Positions 11,701-23,146 of a stretch of 64,000 nt of DNA are shown here, piece after piece (the first letter of the stretch is position 1; each line of letters starts with the position of its first letter). Source of the stretch: Cladopsammia gracilis. Taxonomy: Eukaryota; Cnidaria; Anthozoa; Scleractinia; Dendrophylliidae. The translations under genes were made by a program, and so were the position numbers. The notes beneath the pieces are model-generated. The model was given only the letters and a program-made list of their open reading frames with translations, did no database searches and was not told the origin of the DNA. The stretch covers positions 2,310,001 to 2,374,000 of the forward strand of contig JAJGOT010000033.1 of the NCBI GenBank assembly GCA_022457155.1, in the 5' to 3' direction.

Positions 11701-14700
11701 TACCATGTATGTTTTAAAGAGCCTCTGACCTTCGAGAATAATTTTCTTTAACGTGTTCTTGCTAATACTGTCCTTTTAAGGGAATAGAAGATAGATGTAA
11801 ACCGAGTTTCTCATTCTTACCTCCACAAAAACCGCAACTCTTTTGACATCTGTATTTGACGAAAGCATTCGTTTCACAGGGATTACCCGGTTTGTTGACA
11901 TATTCGGAGCAGTGTGGCCATTTGTCGTAGCACAAAGCTGTTAATAAACACTTTTCATTTAGGAACAAAACACGACGGTAAGGCAAATAGGCCATTTCCG
12001 AATTGCTTTTAGCCTCTCTATCAAAGAGAGGCTAGGTGCGAAACCTTTCATATGAAAATGAGTTTTCATTCACATGCAAACACGTTTTATTTGCATGTGA
12101 ATGAAAACTCATTTCCATATGAAAGGTTTCGCACCTAGCCTCGCTTTGATAGAGAGGCTAAGGGCAACTCGGAAATGGCCTATTAAGGGAGTTCACTAAT
12201 GCTCTGATATCTCATTGGCCGTTGCTTTGATGGCCAACAGGACGTGTCACAAACCCCCACACCTCCGGATTGGGTACTCAAGTCGTTTAGTCCAACATTT
12301 TCTTAGGTCATTTTTTTTTTATCTTACCCGGAAGTTTTGCTGTACACAGGCATATCCCTAAATACAGAGAGACTTGTGAAGTAAAAGTTTCTTGTTTTTG
12401 TTTACTTTTTTAGTTTATAATCGTCTCTATCTGAAGAAAGGGTAAAAAATAAAGGTTTGACGTCAGAGTTGTCTTGTAACCAGTTTAATCTTAACACTTG
12501 AACTCCCAAAAGTGTCAAAGATCGAAATTCAAGAAAAATCCCAAATTTTGTTTTGTAAAATATTGAACAACAAATGGTACCATGTATACGTATTGTCTAA
12601 CAGGTTTCATTTGACTAGAATGGTCACGTTCACCATAGGATTTCTTCTACAGATACAAAAGTTACATGTCAGCGTTAATGGGCTCCTGACTCTGGGAGTG
12701 AAAGGGTTAACTGACATTCTTTTACTTGTCTAAGGAAACAATGACGATAGGATCGGCTGCGTCCGACGGGCTAACCAGGCTTAAACACTAGTCACGCCTC
12801 AAACTAACCGAGCCGAAAGCTCTATCAAAGAGTGCATTTTCTAGAACATCTACTGAGGACAAAACGAAAGTGCACCCGCGCATTTTGGAGGGGAAAAATT
12901 ATATTCATCCTCATAGAGATTTTTCTATCAGTATCAGTTTTATGGAAAACTCACTCGGAAAGAAAGGCAAGATAATGCTCTAAATTTGTACTGACTCATT
13001 AACCGACCGTAAACGTCAAGTTAATTTTTTTCGGTTTAATTTGAAGTAACAAAACTTCATTAAAACTTGTGTAGAGGAAGGTTGCACACAAATTTAAAAA
13101 AATTAAGATCTAGAACTTTATCATTCTTCTCAAGCTACTTAAGGCCTGGGTCAAGCAAGAAAACTGGGTTTTTAACAAAATCATGTATATCTTCGACATC
13201 ATACACCAGATAGCCACGAAATTTTCCTGGTATAGAATTCTCAATATGAACATTTGCCTTAAAGTAATATAAAGGCATATGGTGGTCACGTGACGGGTCA
13301 CGTGATCCACCAAAACATCGTTCAGTCTCTGACCAAGTTGCCGACGAAAACAAAAAATCATAACAAACAAATGGGTTAAGCAAACAGCCGATTAAAATTA
13401 CCCACCTTTCACGTTTGGAATGAACTTCCTTCGTTTCTCTAAAGAAATATATAAAGGACGAAAACATCATAATGCAGTTTGCGTAAACATAATGGCGTTT
13501 TGCTCTTTGTGAGTTCAATCGGAAAGTTCATTCCAAACGTGAGTATAAAGGTCTGTTATGGCTATTTCGCATTTGGTTGAAATATTTGATTGTAAATGAA
13601 AATTGGGCGGCAATTTCAGCATTTTCTGTGCCCTGTTTGACACAAAATAGAGGCGCCATTTTGTTTTCTTCTCGTTTCACAGAGTGGCGCCTGGAGCGGA
13701 CTATTAGACGATTCCGCTGATCAAAAGGGACACAACGGGGCTCAAAACAAATATGGCGGACAGAGTAAAAACTGCGAAGTACAGACGAGAAAATAACCAA
13801 ATGAAGTTCTCTGCTAACGTAATTGGCGTCTACTGCTTCGATATCGGATAACCCATGAACAATTTTATAAATACATGATTATTTTGATGTATTTTCGTTC
13901 GTTTCTTCTACATCTTTTAAAGACAACAAGCTTATTAAGTGCTTAAGCTTATAAGCTTAAATCCTTGTTGAAATATTAAAATGATAAAAATTAAGCATCA
14001 TTTGGGGATAATTTTCAACAGTTCATATCTGTTTAGATTGCTTGCTCAATGAATGATTCTCATTCAACCTAACTCTTCTGCTGATCTGGGTACGGAATTA
14101 TCGGGTCTTTCTGCATGTACCGGTATCCATGGTCTTCTATTGTTTGTGAGGTATTGTATTTTTGGTCTTGTTTTGCATTTGTATTGTTGTCGTTCTTTGT
14201 TCCTTTTGTTTTACGTAATGTGTGCTCCGGTACATGCAGAATCTACCGAATTATCGATGCAGAACCACTGCTCACGAGGGGAGGGCTGGGGAAGTTGATC
14301 TGATTTCACAACTCCAGGGACAGAACAGAGTCAAACACTACCAGAAGTTTCCGATAGAGGGGGATATAAAATGCTCAAGGAGGGCAGTAGTTTTGGCTAT
14401 ATTTTGTATCCCGGGGAAAGATTTTTTTGGAATGTATTCAAAAATATTATAAGCACCATAATCTCCCTCCCTCCCTCCCCTTAATTATACTAACCTCTCC
14501 AGTTTTCACTTGGGCAGGGTGGGTGGGGATAATTACCAATAAAGCATAAAACATTTTTTCCGTGCTAAAGAAAAAATGTAAGCATAAACTAGCTGAATGA
14601 AAATGGGCATTGACTGTGGATTTGCTGAGATGACGAAATGGAAAAATCATACAAGAGTCGCCTCCTCAGTGAATGGCATAGGATATACATGAAGACTTTC

Positions 14701-15859
14701 AAAGATTACCCATGCAAGCATGTCAGCAAACATAAGCAATAATTCTTTTCAATAACTTTCAATGGCTTCTGTGAGTTTTTAAACTTACAGGTAACAAACA
14801 AATAACATTAATTAAAAACAAACTTTTTATTGGTAGGTCTATTCCTGACAAAAATACAAAAATATTGACAGGAAGTTTGCAAAGTGGGCACTGCCCACTC
14901 AAAAAAAAGGTGTACTTGGGAGCATTCTCTTCAACCAAGTGGTAAAAAACAGCTGAGGGCAGGAAAACCTCACACATTACAAACAACTGCAAATGTTGTA
15001 CAGTTATGCACCCCATTGAGGGCGGTCTTTTTGAGAAGGAGAGGTTGTGTGCCACCGAATTGTAAACCATTAACTACAATCCGGCAACAAGCACAGGCGA
15101 TGACAAAACCACTCTCAAAACCATCCCAAAGTGAGGTGAAAACCATTGGTACAACAATTTACAAGGAGTTTGATACAAGGGGAGGTTGGGAAAGTCTTTC
15201 AGTGAAGTCCTGACACTCGTTCAAGAGGCTGGTTTACAGCACGAAGTGACACGCTGAAACAAAGAAAAAAATCAAAATCAAAAAGGAAAATAAAAAAAGT
15301 GTAGAAAATTCCTTGAAAAAAAAAAATGTACAGCTCATTGATCACTCAGTTGATTTAGCAAGTGCGATTTTTATCTTGAGTTTGGGTTAATAATTTGACA
15401 TGGATCTTTCATGTGAAACATGCTTTGATCCAAGCGGCCAACAATAAAATGGGCTGCCATTTTAATACAAGGTAAATCATGTATAGCTTAGTGGTGAGAG
15501 AAATCTTTCCTTGCCATTTTAAAATTGACCATCACAACACCGTTGAGTCTAAAATGAAACTTAGACCAGGGCCAGCAAACAGAGATAAACATAATATCAC
15601 TTTTAGGGTTACATGTATATTATACATTGCTCACCTTGTCAAGTTGTGGTGAACTTGGTATCATTGAAGAGAGAGATGAGCTGTTCCAGTCAAACTACAT
15701 ACACATGTATGTACTATATACATGTACATGTAATGTAGATTGAAATCCTGGGAAGGAATTTTAGGAAAATGTTACTACATGTACCATGACTTATTGATAT
15801 AACCTTACAATCATTGTTTGTGATAACATTACCAAAGAGCTAACAAGATTGCTTCAGTT

Positions 15860-15908
<49 letters not shown>

Positions 15909-18900
15909 TAATAGTATTTAATATGTCTATAGCGCAAATTAACATATTCATCAACCTCGTTCCCAGGGTCTCTCATCTTCCCGCCCCCTGGAGCGAGAGA
16001 AGAGAGACCCTGGTCAACTCTGGTCACGTGCCTCTTGGACAATTATATTCCTAAGGAGGGGTCGACGGGGTTTGTAACTTTGACTCGTTTTCTTCACAGT
16101 GGCTCGTGCTCTGCGCGAGTCCGTTGATGTCCGGAAACGGTTCAATCAAACGATTCAAACAAAAGCGAATGAATTATGCGCAAGGATTAAAATGGTTATC
16201 GTTCAATAATTTTACAAGCGTATAATGAAACAATGAAATGTAAAGATCTTGTATAGACATTCAAACGACTGGAACTGGTAAATGTTGAACAAAACAACAT
16301 GCCTCACCTACGAAGAATAAAAGCTATCAATATCTTCTCTATCTAATAGGCCATTTGCACAATGACGTCATTTGACTACTACTACCAGAATCCTTCAGTT
16401 TTTTGTTTTGTAGTGCAAATTAGGGCTATTGTTATTTAAACCGCACTGGGATTACAAAATTTAAATAAGAAAGGAAAAACGAAATGAATTCTGGTAGTAG
16501 TAGTCAAATGACGTCATCGTGCAAATGGCCTATTTCCTGTTATAAAAGTATAGAGTTGATCTGCATGTCAAAATATTTTTCCACTTCGCCATTGTCCGAG
16601 AACAGACGGCGACAATTTAATGTGCTTGTCGAATGAAGCTTGAAGATCGCCTGCTAGCGATAATTCATCTCAGTTCGGAATGCCATATAAAATCAAAAGC
16701 ATTGTCTGCCGAGATCGAGCTTAGCGGCGACGTCCAGTAATAGAATTGGACTGTAATTGTGTAGCGAGTCCAAAATTAGCTTTTAATACTGCCAACAAAT
16801 CTTCAAGCGCCGTGACAATTCCCCAACTGTTAATTTACAGATCCTAAAGCAACTTGCACTCTGAAAACCAGTCGATGTGGATATGTTTTGAAGTTTGCGG
16901 ATGACCGCCGCTTCACATTTATCGGAACCCGCAACCTCTTTTCGGATTTGTTTTGATTTGCAATGCTCTGCTAGAGCGAACAAATTTCACACTTTGCCGC
17001 CCCTCCCTCAAATCTTTTATTTGTTACATCCCAGATTTTGGGACGCACATGACCAGAGTTGACCAGGGTCTCTCTTCTCTCGCTCCAGGGGGTGGGAAGA
17101 TGAGAGACCCTGGGAACGAGGTTGCATATTCATATGATCAAATGTGCTTAACAATCATAAAAACTAGCTTAATAAATAAAATTAAAAAAATTAAAAATCC
17201 ACTAAAAATTAAATAAACATATTCATCCTATATCCTAATAAAAATAGATTACAAATTTAGGTCATTCTCAACAAAAGCTTAACCTACATTAAAAGCTAAC
17301 CGGAATAAATACATCTTTAAACGCGATTTAAAATTGGCTAAAGTGCACACATTTCTGATAATGAAAGGCGTTTTATTCCAAAGTCTAGGGGCAGCGGATG
17401 TAAAGAATTTCCCCTAAAGTTTTCTTCAGTCTGGCAATCGGTTATTTAAGAAGTATGCCAGCGTTCGATCGCAGACTGTATCTACCCATTTCCCTAACAC
17501 TTATCAAATTACTTAAATACTCAGGTGCAGCGCCATGGCCATGAATTGCCTTAAAAGTAATAATAAGTACTTTGAAACTGATGTGATGTTATTAGGCTGT
17601 AAATCTCACATACATGCAAGGTATCAACATACATTGTACATGGGTTACACAACGTCACAATATGTGCAGTACTCAAGTGTTTAAGATTACTGCTTATTCT
17701 TACATATTGTAAAGTACAAAACTAATATTGTGACTCTTCACTAAAGCAGATATTAACTTTTTTAAAACAGAATTAACCCTTTGAATGCCCCACCATGTGC
17801 TACAATAACATTAAGTTAAACAGAGTATATATATTCATGTACCATCAAGCTCTTTTGAGTCTCAATTTTTGACTTTGTTCTCACATCAGGGATTGTGATT
17901 GTCATGCTCGTTTATATTAATAAAGGGTCTGGTAATTGTTAGGGGTAGAAAATGGTCTATCAAAAACAACAAGAGTTAACAAATTTGAGCCAAGCCTTGA
18001 CTTGACAGAATTGGGGGTCTCGTAGCCTCGAATTTTGAAGATTTGGAGTCTCGCTAAATTCTTAAGAGTCTAAGAATGCATGCCTGAATTCTGTGGAAAG
18101 CTTTCAATAGGAAATTCCAAAAAAAATCCCCGATGGATGGCATGCTGGAAATTTTCACAGGAGGGGGAGTTGAGGGCTCTGGAAATCTGGGCAGGAGGGG
18201 AGGTCTGGACCTAAAAAGCCTTCTGCAGGGGTCAAATTTTTTGAAAATGATTTAGAAGAGAACACTTTGTTTTCAAAATAATTAAACATTTCATTCGTTT
18301 TGGTCTTGAAATCACGGGGTTTTTTTTGTGTCATGCAATATTTATCTAAAAAATGTTTTACCAATTTATAGCACCAATCACCACAGTTTAGAAAAATATA
18401 AAAACAGGATCTCCTTAATGTGATTACATGTATTTTTTTATTATTATCTGTAAATTTAGGGCTTCCAAAAATTTTTTTGGAAATACGGGAAGGAGGGGGG
18501 TCTCTGGGCTTGGAAATCCAGGTGGGAGGGGGGTCTAGCAGGCCAGGCAGAGGGAGGGGTCATAAAAATCTTACCATCCATCGGGGTGTGTGAATTTTTT
18601 CTGGAATAACCCAATAATAATGATCTAGTATTTCACCCACAGGCTTAATAAGTTTAAGCACAGCACGATGTTGTAAATGACGGTAGCTTTTTTGCTTAAA
18701 TCAGTACTCTTTTATCTTCAGAGTGCCAAGTCTCAGGCTCGGATTTTGCAAACAAATTCAAGTCTTGGGTTTGGATTTTTAAATTATGGTATCGGCATCT
18801 GGGCAAGTCACAAATTTTACCATTTGCTACCCCTAATTATTTTTTAACCAGGTAAAAGAGGTACAGTGTATAACGTAAAATATACACATTAAATTGATGA

Positions 18901-19709
18901 TACATGTTGGTGTAATCAAGTTACAAACAGTGTACTTATAGAAGTTTCCTTCACAATGTGACTGTATACAGTTCAGTCTAAGCATCCTCCTTCTCTAAGT
19001 CAGGTTAACATGACTTGAATTCAAATTTCGGGGAGCAATAAATAAAGCCTAGCTGTGCAAAATGCCTTGACCCGTCAATTAGCTATTGGACATTTAAATC
19101 CCTCTTTAAATAGCGTAAATGCAATAAAACTCGCACAAATCGACCGAAAGTACCTATAAATGTGAGGAATCTTTTATAACACTTCCGATCATATTGAAAA
19201 CACAAGAACAGCGACAAGGATGCGTTTGGTTTGAATCGTGAGAGTCCTAGCATGCATGCTAGCGCTCGCGTCATAAAGAGCGAGCAAAACAATTGACAGT
19301 GAAAAAACACATAAAAACAACTCACCTTTGATGCAGCAACCATAAATTTTATGAAGAAAGTGTCATCTAAAAAATCCTTGCTTTAGAAATCGATTTCGTC
19401 TTTCTCTATTCCTAAAAGTTCAAGCTAACGTTTCAAATATGCCACGAAGTTCGTCCGCCATCTTGTTTCGATTCGATTGCACGCGCACGTCCTGACGAGG
19501 GAGACGACTGGGGACCAGTCAGTTCGATGGCGACCTTGCCGCGATGCTGGGGGTCTCAAACCAAGGTCAAACCCAGGCCTTAAGTAGCTTGAGTTAGTAA
19601 TTGTTGGTCAATTTAAATAATCTATATATCTTATTGCTTTTTTCTTACCGTTTATCTCCACCACCAAAACCGCTGCGGACACGAACGCAAGAAAAACTGA
19701 AAACCTCAT
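8735..19709 (-). CDS. Secreted ShK-domain trypsin-like serine protease
   Basis: Six minus-strand exons join with consistent phases: 19709-19649, 11937-11821, 11389-11309, 10783-10591, 9754-9522 and 9057-8735 (stop). The product is 335 residues. Exon 1 is a signal peptide ([20 protein letters not shown]). Exon 2 is a six-cysteine ShK domain (CYDKWPHC...RCQKSCGFC). Exon 3 is a proline-rich linker. Exons 4-6 form an S1 protease. The zymogen cleavage site is R-IVGG. The catalytic His is in TASHC, Asp in SHDIALL and Ser in CQGDSGGP. The Asp six residues before that Ser predicts cleavage after Lys or Arg. ShK domains in secreted cnidarian proteases probably act as binding or accessory modules. This is a full-length enzyme gene, not a free peptide toxin gene. 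The link from exon 1 across a 7.7-kb intron rests on matching phase and the secretory context. A further small exon in that intron cannot be excluded. Confidence 0.85.
10065..10130. repeat. Two 33-bp tandem copies in a protease intron
   Basis: TTGTTTTGGTACACCAA-ATGGCCGCCG occurs twice in direct tandem with one or two differences. A CRE-like TGACGTCA follows. Confidence 0.6.
10376..10576. mobile_element. Degenerate MITE, TTAA family, protease intron
   Basis: The left end, with CCCAGAGTC, and the right end, GGGTGAAAGGGTTAA, match the termini of the element at 12491-12710. The left TTAA is degraded. Confidence 0.5.
11986..12184. mobile_element. 199-bp near-perfect palindromic MITE
   Basis: AATAGGCCATTTCCGA starts the element and TCGGAAATGGCCTATT ends it. 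Arms of about 90 bp are nearly perfectly complementary around a centre near CACGTTTTATT. It lies about 50 bp upstream of the ShK exon acceptor, inside the first intron. Confidence 0.75.
12491..12710. mobile_element. 220-bp MITE with TTAA ends
   Basis: TTAACACTTGAACTCCCAAA begins the element and GGGAGTGAAAGGGTTAA ends it. TTAA at both borders fits a piggyBac-like non-autonomous element. A decayed relative is at 10376-10576. Confidence 0.6.
13398..13549. mobile_element. Small inverted-repeat element
   Basis: CACGTTTGGAATGAACTTCC at 13409 onward is complementary to GGAAAGTTCATTCCAAACGTG ending near 13541, with about 100 bp between. A 127-codon minus-strand frame crosses it and is probably fortuitous. 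Confidence 0.5.
15862..15912. repeat. (AAT)n microsatellite
   Basis: About 50 bp of AAT repeats, with one AAC interruption towards the right end. Confidence 0.85.
15954..16035. repeat. Dispersed inverted repeat unit, left copy
   Basis: It contains CCAGGGTCTCTC and its complement GAGAGACCCTGG around CCCCCTGGAGCGAG. A copy in opposite orientation lies at 17048-17127, so the two could be the ends of a 1.2-kb element. Confidence 0.6.
16345..16534. mobile_element. 190-bp MITE with AATAGGCC ends
   Basis: AATAGGCCATTTGCAC starts the element and GTGCAAATGGCCTATT ends it. The inverted repeats run on through TGACGTCATTTGACTACTAC. A truncated relative is at 52805-52942. Confidence 0.75.
17048..17127. 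repeat. Dispersed inverted repeat unit, right copy
   Basis: Reverse-complement match to 15954-16035, about 80 bp long with few mismatches. Confidence 0.6.
17279..17415 (-). pseudogene. C-terminal scrap of a non-LTR retrotransposon reverse transcriptase
   Basis: The minus-strand frame reads [11 protein letters not shown], then [14 protein letters not shown] and a stop. Reverse transcriptase ORFs of CR1/L2-type LINEs typically end with an APKLWNSLP motif, then an F-KS-LK-LF motif. Upstream sequence does not continue the frame, so this is a 5'-truncated or decayed remnant. Confidence 0.6.
18126..18588. mobile_element. TIR element with CCCCGATGGATGG ends
   Basis: CCCCGATGGATGG at 18128 onward is matched by CCATCCATCGGGG ending at 18586. 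Weaker inverted similarity extends outward. The interior holds repeated G-rich phrases such as GGAGGGGGGTCT and has no coding capacity. Confidence 0.55.
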
Positions 19710-19781
19710 GGTTGAAGCTTTCATCCACTATTTTGTCAACCACAAGTACACTTTGAGGGCTGCCTGCACATATTAAAAAAA

Positions 19782-19791
19782 CCCTTTTATA
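19782..19791 (-). promoter_or_regulatory. TATA box of the ShK-trypsin gene
   Basis: The minus strand reads TATAAAAGGG, 73-82 bp upstream of the ATG at 19709. Transcription would start around 19755-19760 and give a short 5' UTR. The position and match are good, but this is inferred from sequence only. Confidence 0.6.
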
Positions 19792-20352
19792 AAGACATCT
19801 TGTTGTCCTAATAGTACAACTGGTTAAATACTTTTTATGTTAGCTAGCGACACCGTGAAAACAGCCTTTGGATGCAATAAAATTTATTTGCACTTACTTA
19901 TGAAAAAACGACGAAATTTTCCATTGAAACTCTAAGTGATGTTCCTTTGGATGACAAGCATCAAGTAGCCACAAAATTCAAAAGTATTTCAGCTTTGCAG
20001 ATTAACAGCTGAGTTACACAATAATTTACAAACTGTTCCAGATTTTAGCAGTATTTATTTATTTAAATATGACGATAAACACTTCAATATTTCAGCTGTC
20101 TTTTGACAAGCTTTGTAAATCTGTCATGATTATTGCAAAAAATCGTTCGCTTATTGGAAAAACAAGAAATTGTAGTCTTAAGTTTCCACAGCTGTACGAT
20201 TTGTTTTGTAGAAATCATAACCAACATTTAAAAAGTTGTGTTCTCGCCTAAATTGTTGTTTATTTTTCGTTCCATGCGTGTACGGCAAAATTAAAGAAGC
20301 GAGGCCCTCTTTGTATCTCCTTTCTCAGGTTCATCGGGCTCGCCATCGTACA

Positions 20353-20516
20353 ATAGATAGTATTCGTATTCTCGGTATTGAACTGGAACTAACTTACAGT
20401 CGAGGCTCATGCGGGGGAATATCATTAAAAATATTTGCATGTGAAAAGATTCCCCCGCATGAGCCTCGACTGCACGCTAGTTCCAGTTCAATACCGTGAA
20501 TACGAATATTGTCTAT
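20353..20516. mobile_element. 164-bp MITE with an empty site elsewhere in the window
   Basis: ATAGATAGTATTCGTATT begins it and AATACGAATATTGTCTAT ends it; the arms are complementary through AGTCGAGGCTCATGCGGGGG. The copy at 43370-43385 reads straight through this point without the insert. Confidence 0.75.
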
Positions 20517-20828
20517 TTCACAATGCGAATCCATGCTCCATCGTATGGGGGGTGGCGGGACTAAGTGAACAAGGGGGGATGCGTGGTGAAAATGTTAGAG
20601 CGGGCCTTATTTTTTTTTTCAAACGTTAGAGGAGGGAGGGGACGGGCATCTCCCCTAGATCCGCCACGGTTTCATGACTTCAAACCAAGGTTTCATGCTG
20701 ACTTTTGCTAAAATAACTTCCATTGACAAATAATGGATGAAATCTTCAACCAACGATAGGGATCCACCCCGGACCTCACTGGGCTCGTGCTAACCTTTCA
20801 AGTCATAAAACGGCCAAGACATAAACAA

Positions 20829-21042
20829 CTGGTTTTCTCAACTGGATTGATAGCTCTTGATAAGGTAAATTGGTCACCGTAAAGAAATTCAAATGCTGAC
20901 GTTTCGAGCGCTAGTCCTTCGTTATTAGAGCGAAGCGAACCCTTCGCTTCGCTCTATTAACGAAGGGCTTGCGCTCGAAACGTCAGCTTTTGAATTTCTT
21001 TACGGTGACCAATTTACCTTATCAACCCAGTTGAGAAAACCA
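20829..21042. mobile_element. 214-bp foldback element
   Basis: CTGGTTTTCTCAACTGG and CCCAGTTGAGAAAACCA are the ends. Arms containing GGTAAATTGGTCACCGTAAA are complementary around a GAAGCGAA centre. Copies occur at 43756-43964 and, partially, at 3893-3945. Confidence 0.7.
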
Positions 21043-21060
21043 TTTTTTTGTGTTTCACTG

Positions 21061-21082
21061 CCCCCCCCCCCCCCCCCCCCCC
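21061..21082. repeat. Poly(C) tract
   Basis: An uninterrupted run of 22 C, one of at least six long C or G runs in this window. Confidence 0.8.
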
Positions 21083-21290
21083 ACCGACGTTGCACCACAG
21101 ATTCTTTAGAAACGAACGCCTTTTTTTCTTCCAAGACTTGGTTCAACTTTTGATTTTGTCATTTATAGCTTGCAACAAGGGTCAGATCAGCAATGTTTTC
21201 TATTTTAGACAAGATCCATAACGGTTGAATAAGATAGTTTTCTTCTCTCTAAATGTTACAAGCCTCAACCGGACGTATCTTTAACAAATA

Positions 21291-21481
21291 GATTGCATTT
21301 TGCCGTTCGTCTGTTTAGTTATAGATCACAGATGACGTCAAAATGTAGTAAGAACAAAAACGTAGCCAACGAGCCACAGGCAAGTTGGTCACTGAAGTTC
21401 AGTCTTACCACATTTTGACGTCTTGTGTTATCTCTGAACTGAACAGACGCACTCACGGCAAAATGGAATCTATTTGTTATA
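21291..21481. mobile_element. 191-bp MITE, copy 1
   Basis: TTAACAAATAGATTGCATTT starts it and ATGGAATCTATTTGTTA ends it. The inverted repeats extend through GTCTGTT and TGACGTCAAAATGT. A second copy is at 54571-54757. Confidence 0.65.
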
Positions 21482-22058
21482 CAATAACAAAGAAGAAAAC
21501 TGAATTAGACTCGTAGCACTCGACTGTGGTCATGACTGTTCGATGATATTTTTTCTAATTTCGGTATTTTCCACGCCAACAAAACTACTTTTCGCTTTCG
21601 TTTCGTGTTTTTAATTGTCAAAAGCTTCCAATAAACATTATTTTGATACCTTCACTTGCCCTTTCTGGAGTAATGTCGTCCCCATTTTCAAAACTATCCG
21701 CCATGTTGGATGAAACAGAGAAAACAAATTCTCCATAACGTCAGCTGTGCGTCTGTTCTCGAATGGATCATAAGTAATATTCAATCAAAATGTACGTAGA
21801 ATTCAGTGTATTGTATTACTATATATAGAAGACATATTTTGAAAGTGCAGCTTGTTCTATATGAATGCACGGTGGTGTAGCGTATAAGTCAGAAAGAGCG
21901 AAATACATTCTTAGATTCAGACATAATCGGGGACTGAATTGAACCGTTTTCTTTTTATACAAATCAGTTATATTTCTTCAAAGCTTTCAAACGAGAAAAC
22001 CGACGAGTAAAAATGCCTAGTCGTGTTGTACGACTTTCCATTCAATAAATTGTTTATG

Positions 22059-22450
22059 TCAGTCATGTTCTCTCAATAAAAGTCTATTTTTGGCAGTGAC
22101 GTCAGTTCCCTGGTGTGCGGTTATTATTACTTATAATTATAATTATTATAATTATTACTTATAATTTATGTCAGTCATGTTCTCTCAATAAAAGTCTGTT
22201 TTTGGCAGTGTCAGTTCCCTGGTGCGCGGTTATTATTACTTATAATTATAATTATTATAATTATTACTTATAATTTATGTCAGTCATGTTCTCTCAATAA
22301 AAGTCTATTTTTGGCAGTGTCAGTTCCCTGGTGCGCGGTTATTATTACTTATAATTATAATTATTATAATTATTACTTATAATTTATGTCAGTCATGTTC
22401 TCTCAATAAAAGTCTATTTTTGGCAGTGTCAGTTCCCTGGTGCGCGGTTT
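22059..22450. repeat. Tandem array of 109-112-bp units, each with an AT-rich palindrome
   Basis: The phrase TCAGTCATGTTCTCTCAATA starts at 22059, 22171, 22280 and 22389. Each of the first three units carries a palindrome of about 44 bp built from TTATAATTATAATTATTATA. The related locus at 55324-55383 has one unit and no palindrome. Confidence 0.8.
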
Positions 22451-22500
22451 TGGTGCGTATTCGCATTGTAAAATAATTGTTTTACTTAGACCCCAGTTCT

Positions 22501-23069
22501 TAATTAAATAACCCAACCCCAAGTTACATACCTAAAATTATAAGTAATAATGGTTGGTTCATTTGGCCTTAAGCTTTAAATGTGATTGGCTTATGAAACT
22601 GTCCTATTACAACTGTCCTATTCAAGTTAATTAGAGGAATTGCTAGGGCTTTTCCTCCCGGAAGGTTCTAAATCTCATTTTTTGGCTCACAGAGGAGTAG
22701 TTTATATTCTAAATGAAGCAAGACATTAAACCATCTTAATTGTATAAAATTTTTCTTAAATTTTTTCCATTGTGAAGGCTTTTTTTGGCTTTTCTTGAAA
22801 GTATGACGTCATAAGTGCCACCCATTTTTAGTAACAACATTAAAAATTTAAAAAGCAGTGTTCAAAACTTTACAGGCATTTTTGCAACAGAAAAAGAATA
22901 CTTTTAGTGAAAACCCTATCTCAATCATGCATGGAAAAGAGTACTGGTGATCGATGAAGGAAAAGAATAATAATTTGAGGACTTTCTGGCTTGGTGCTGT
23001 TGTATCACATATAGTAACCTGGCAAGGCGAATTAAAAATAACGACAAAAGGTGTTTCCTTTTTCATGAC
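22501..23069. other. Intergenic, 3' flank of FReD gene A
   Basis: AT-rich, no recognisable gene. From about 22845 rightwards it resembles the 3' flanks of FReD genes B and D. Confidence 0.5.
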
Positions 23070-23075
23070 TTTATT
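23070..23075 (-). terminator. Poly(A) signal, FReD gene A
   Basis: AATAAA on the minus strand, 72 bp after the stop. It is conserved in position in genes B and D. Confidence 0.7.
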
Positions 23076-23146
23076 TCATCATTGACTTTATAGTTGTTGA
23101 ACATTTTGTTCCACCCTTTTTTTGCAATGACAAACTGGTAGAGGTT

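Larger units (their letters stand above)
12185..19648 (-). other. Rest of protease intron 1: repeat-rich, no exon recognised
   Basis: Apart from the repeats listed separately, the sequence is AT-rich. Its open frames (for example 13135-13518 -, 14884-15213 +, 14759-15070 -) have no recognisable domain and several cross repeat ends. Around 19322-19460 on the minus strand, an ATGGCGGACGAACTTCG start is followed by a short frame and, further on, a GTGAG donor-like site. This could be a stray first exon, but no continuation was found. Confidence 0.5.
19813..22500. repeat. Composite duplicated block (full version)
   Basis: Positions 19813-21125 closely match 42847-44023, and 21127-22500 closely match 54414-55435. 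Only here are both halves adjacent. Within it lie a 164-bp MITE, a foldback, a poly(C) tract, a second MITE and an AT-rich tandem array, listed separately. No protein-coding exon was recognised. Confidence 0.75.

Noticed and set aside
13135..13518. 127-codon minus-strand ORF
   Set aside because: It crosses a small inverted-repeat element at 13398-13549 and matches no family. Splice signals were not evident.
14759..15213. Overlapping ORFs of 103 (-) and 109 (+) codons
   Set aside because: No recognisable domain on either strand, and composition like the surrounding intron.
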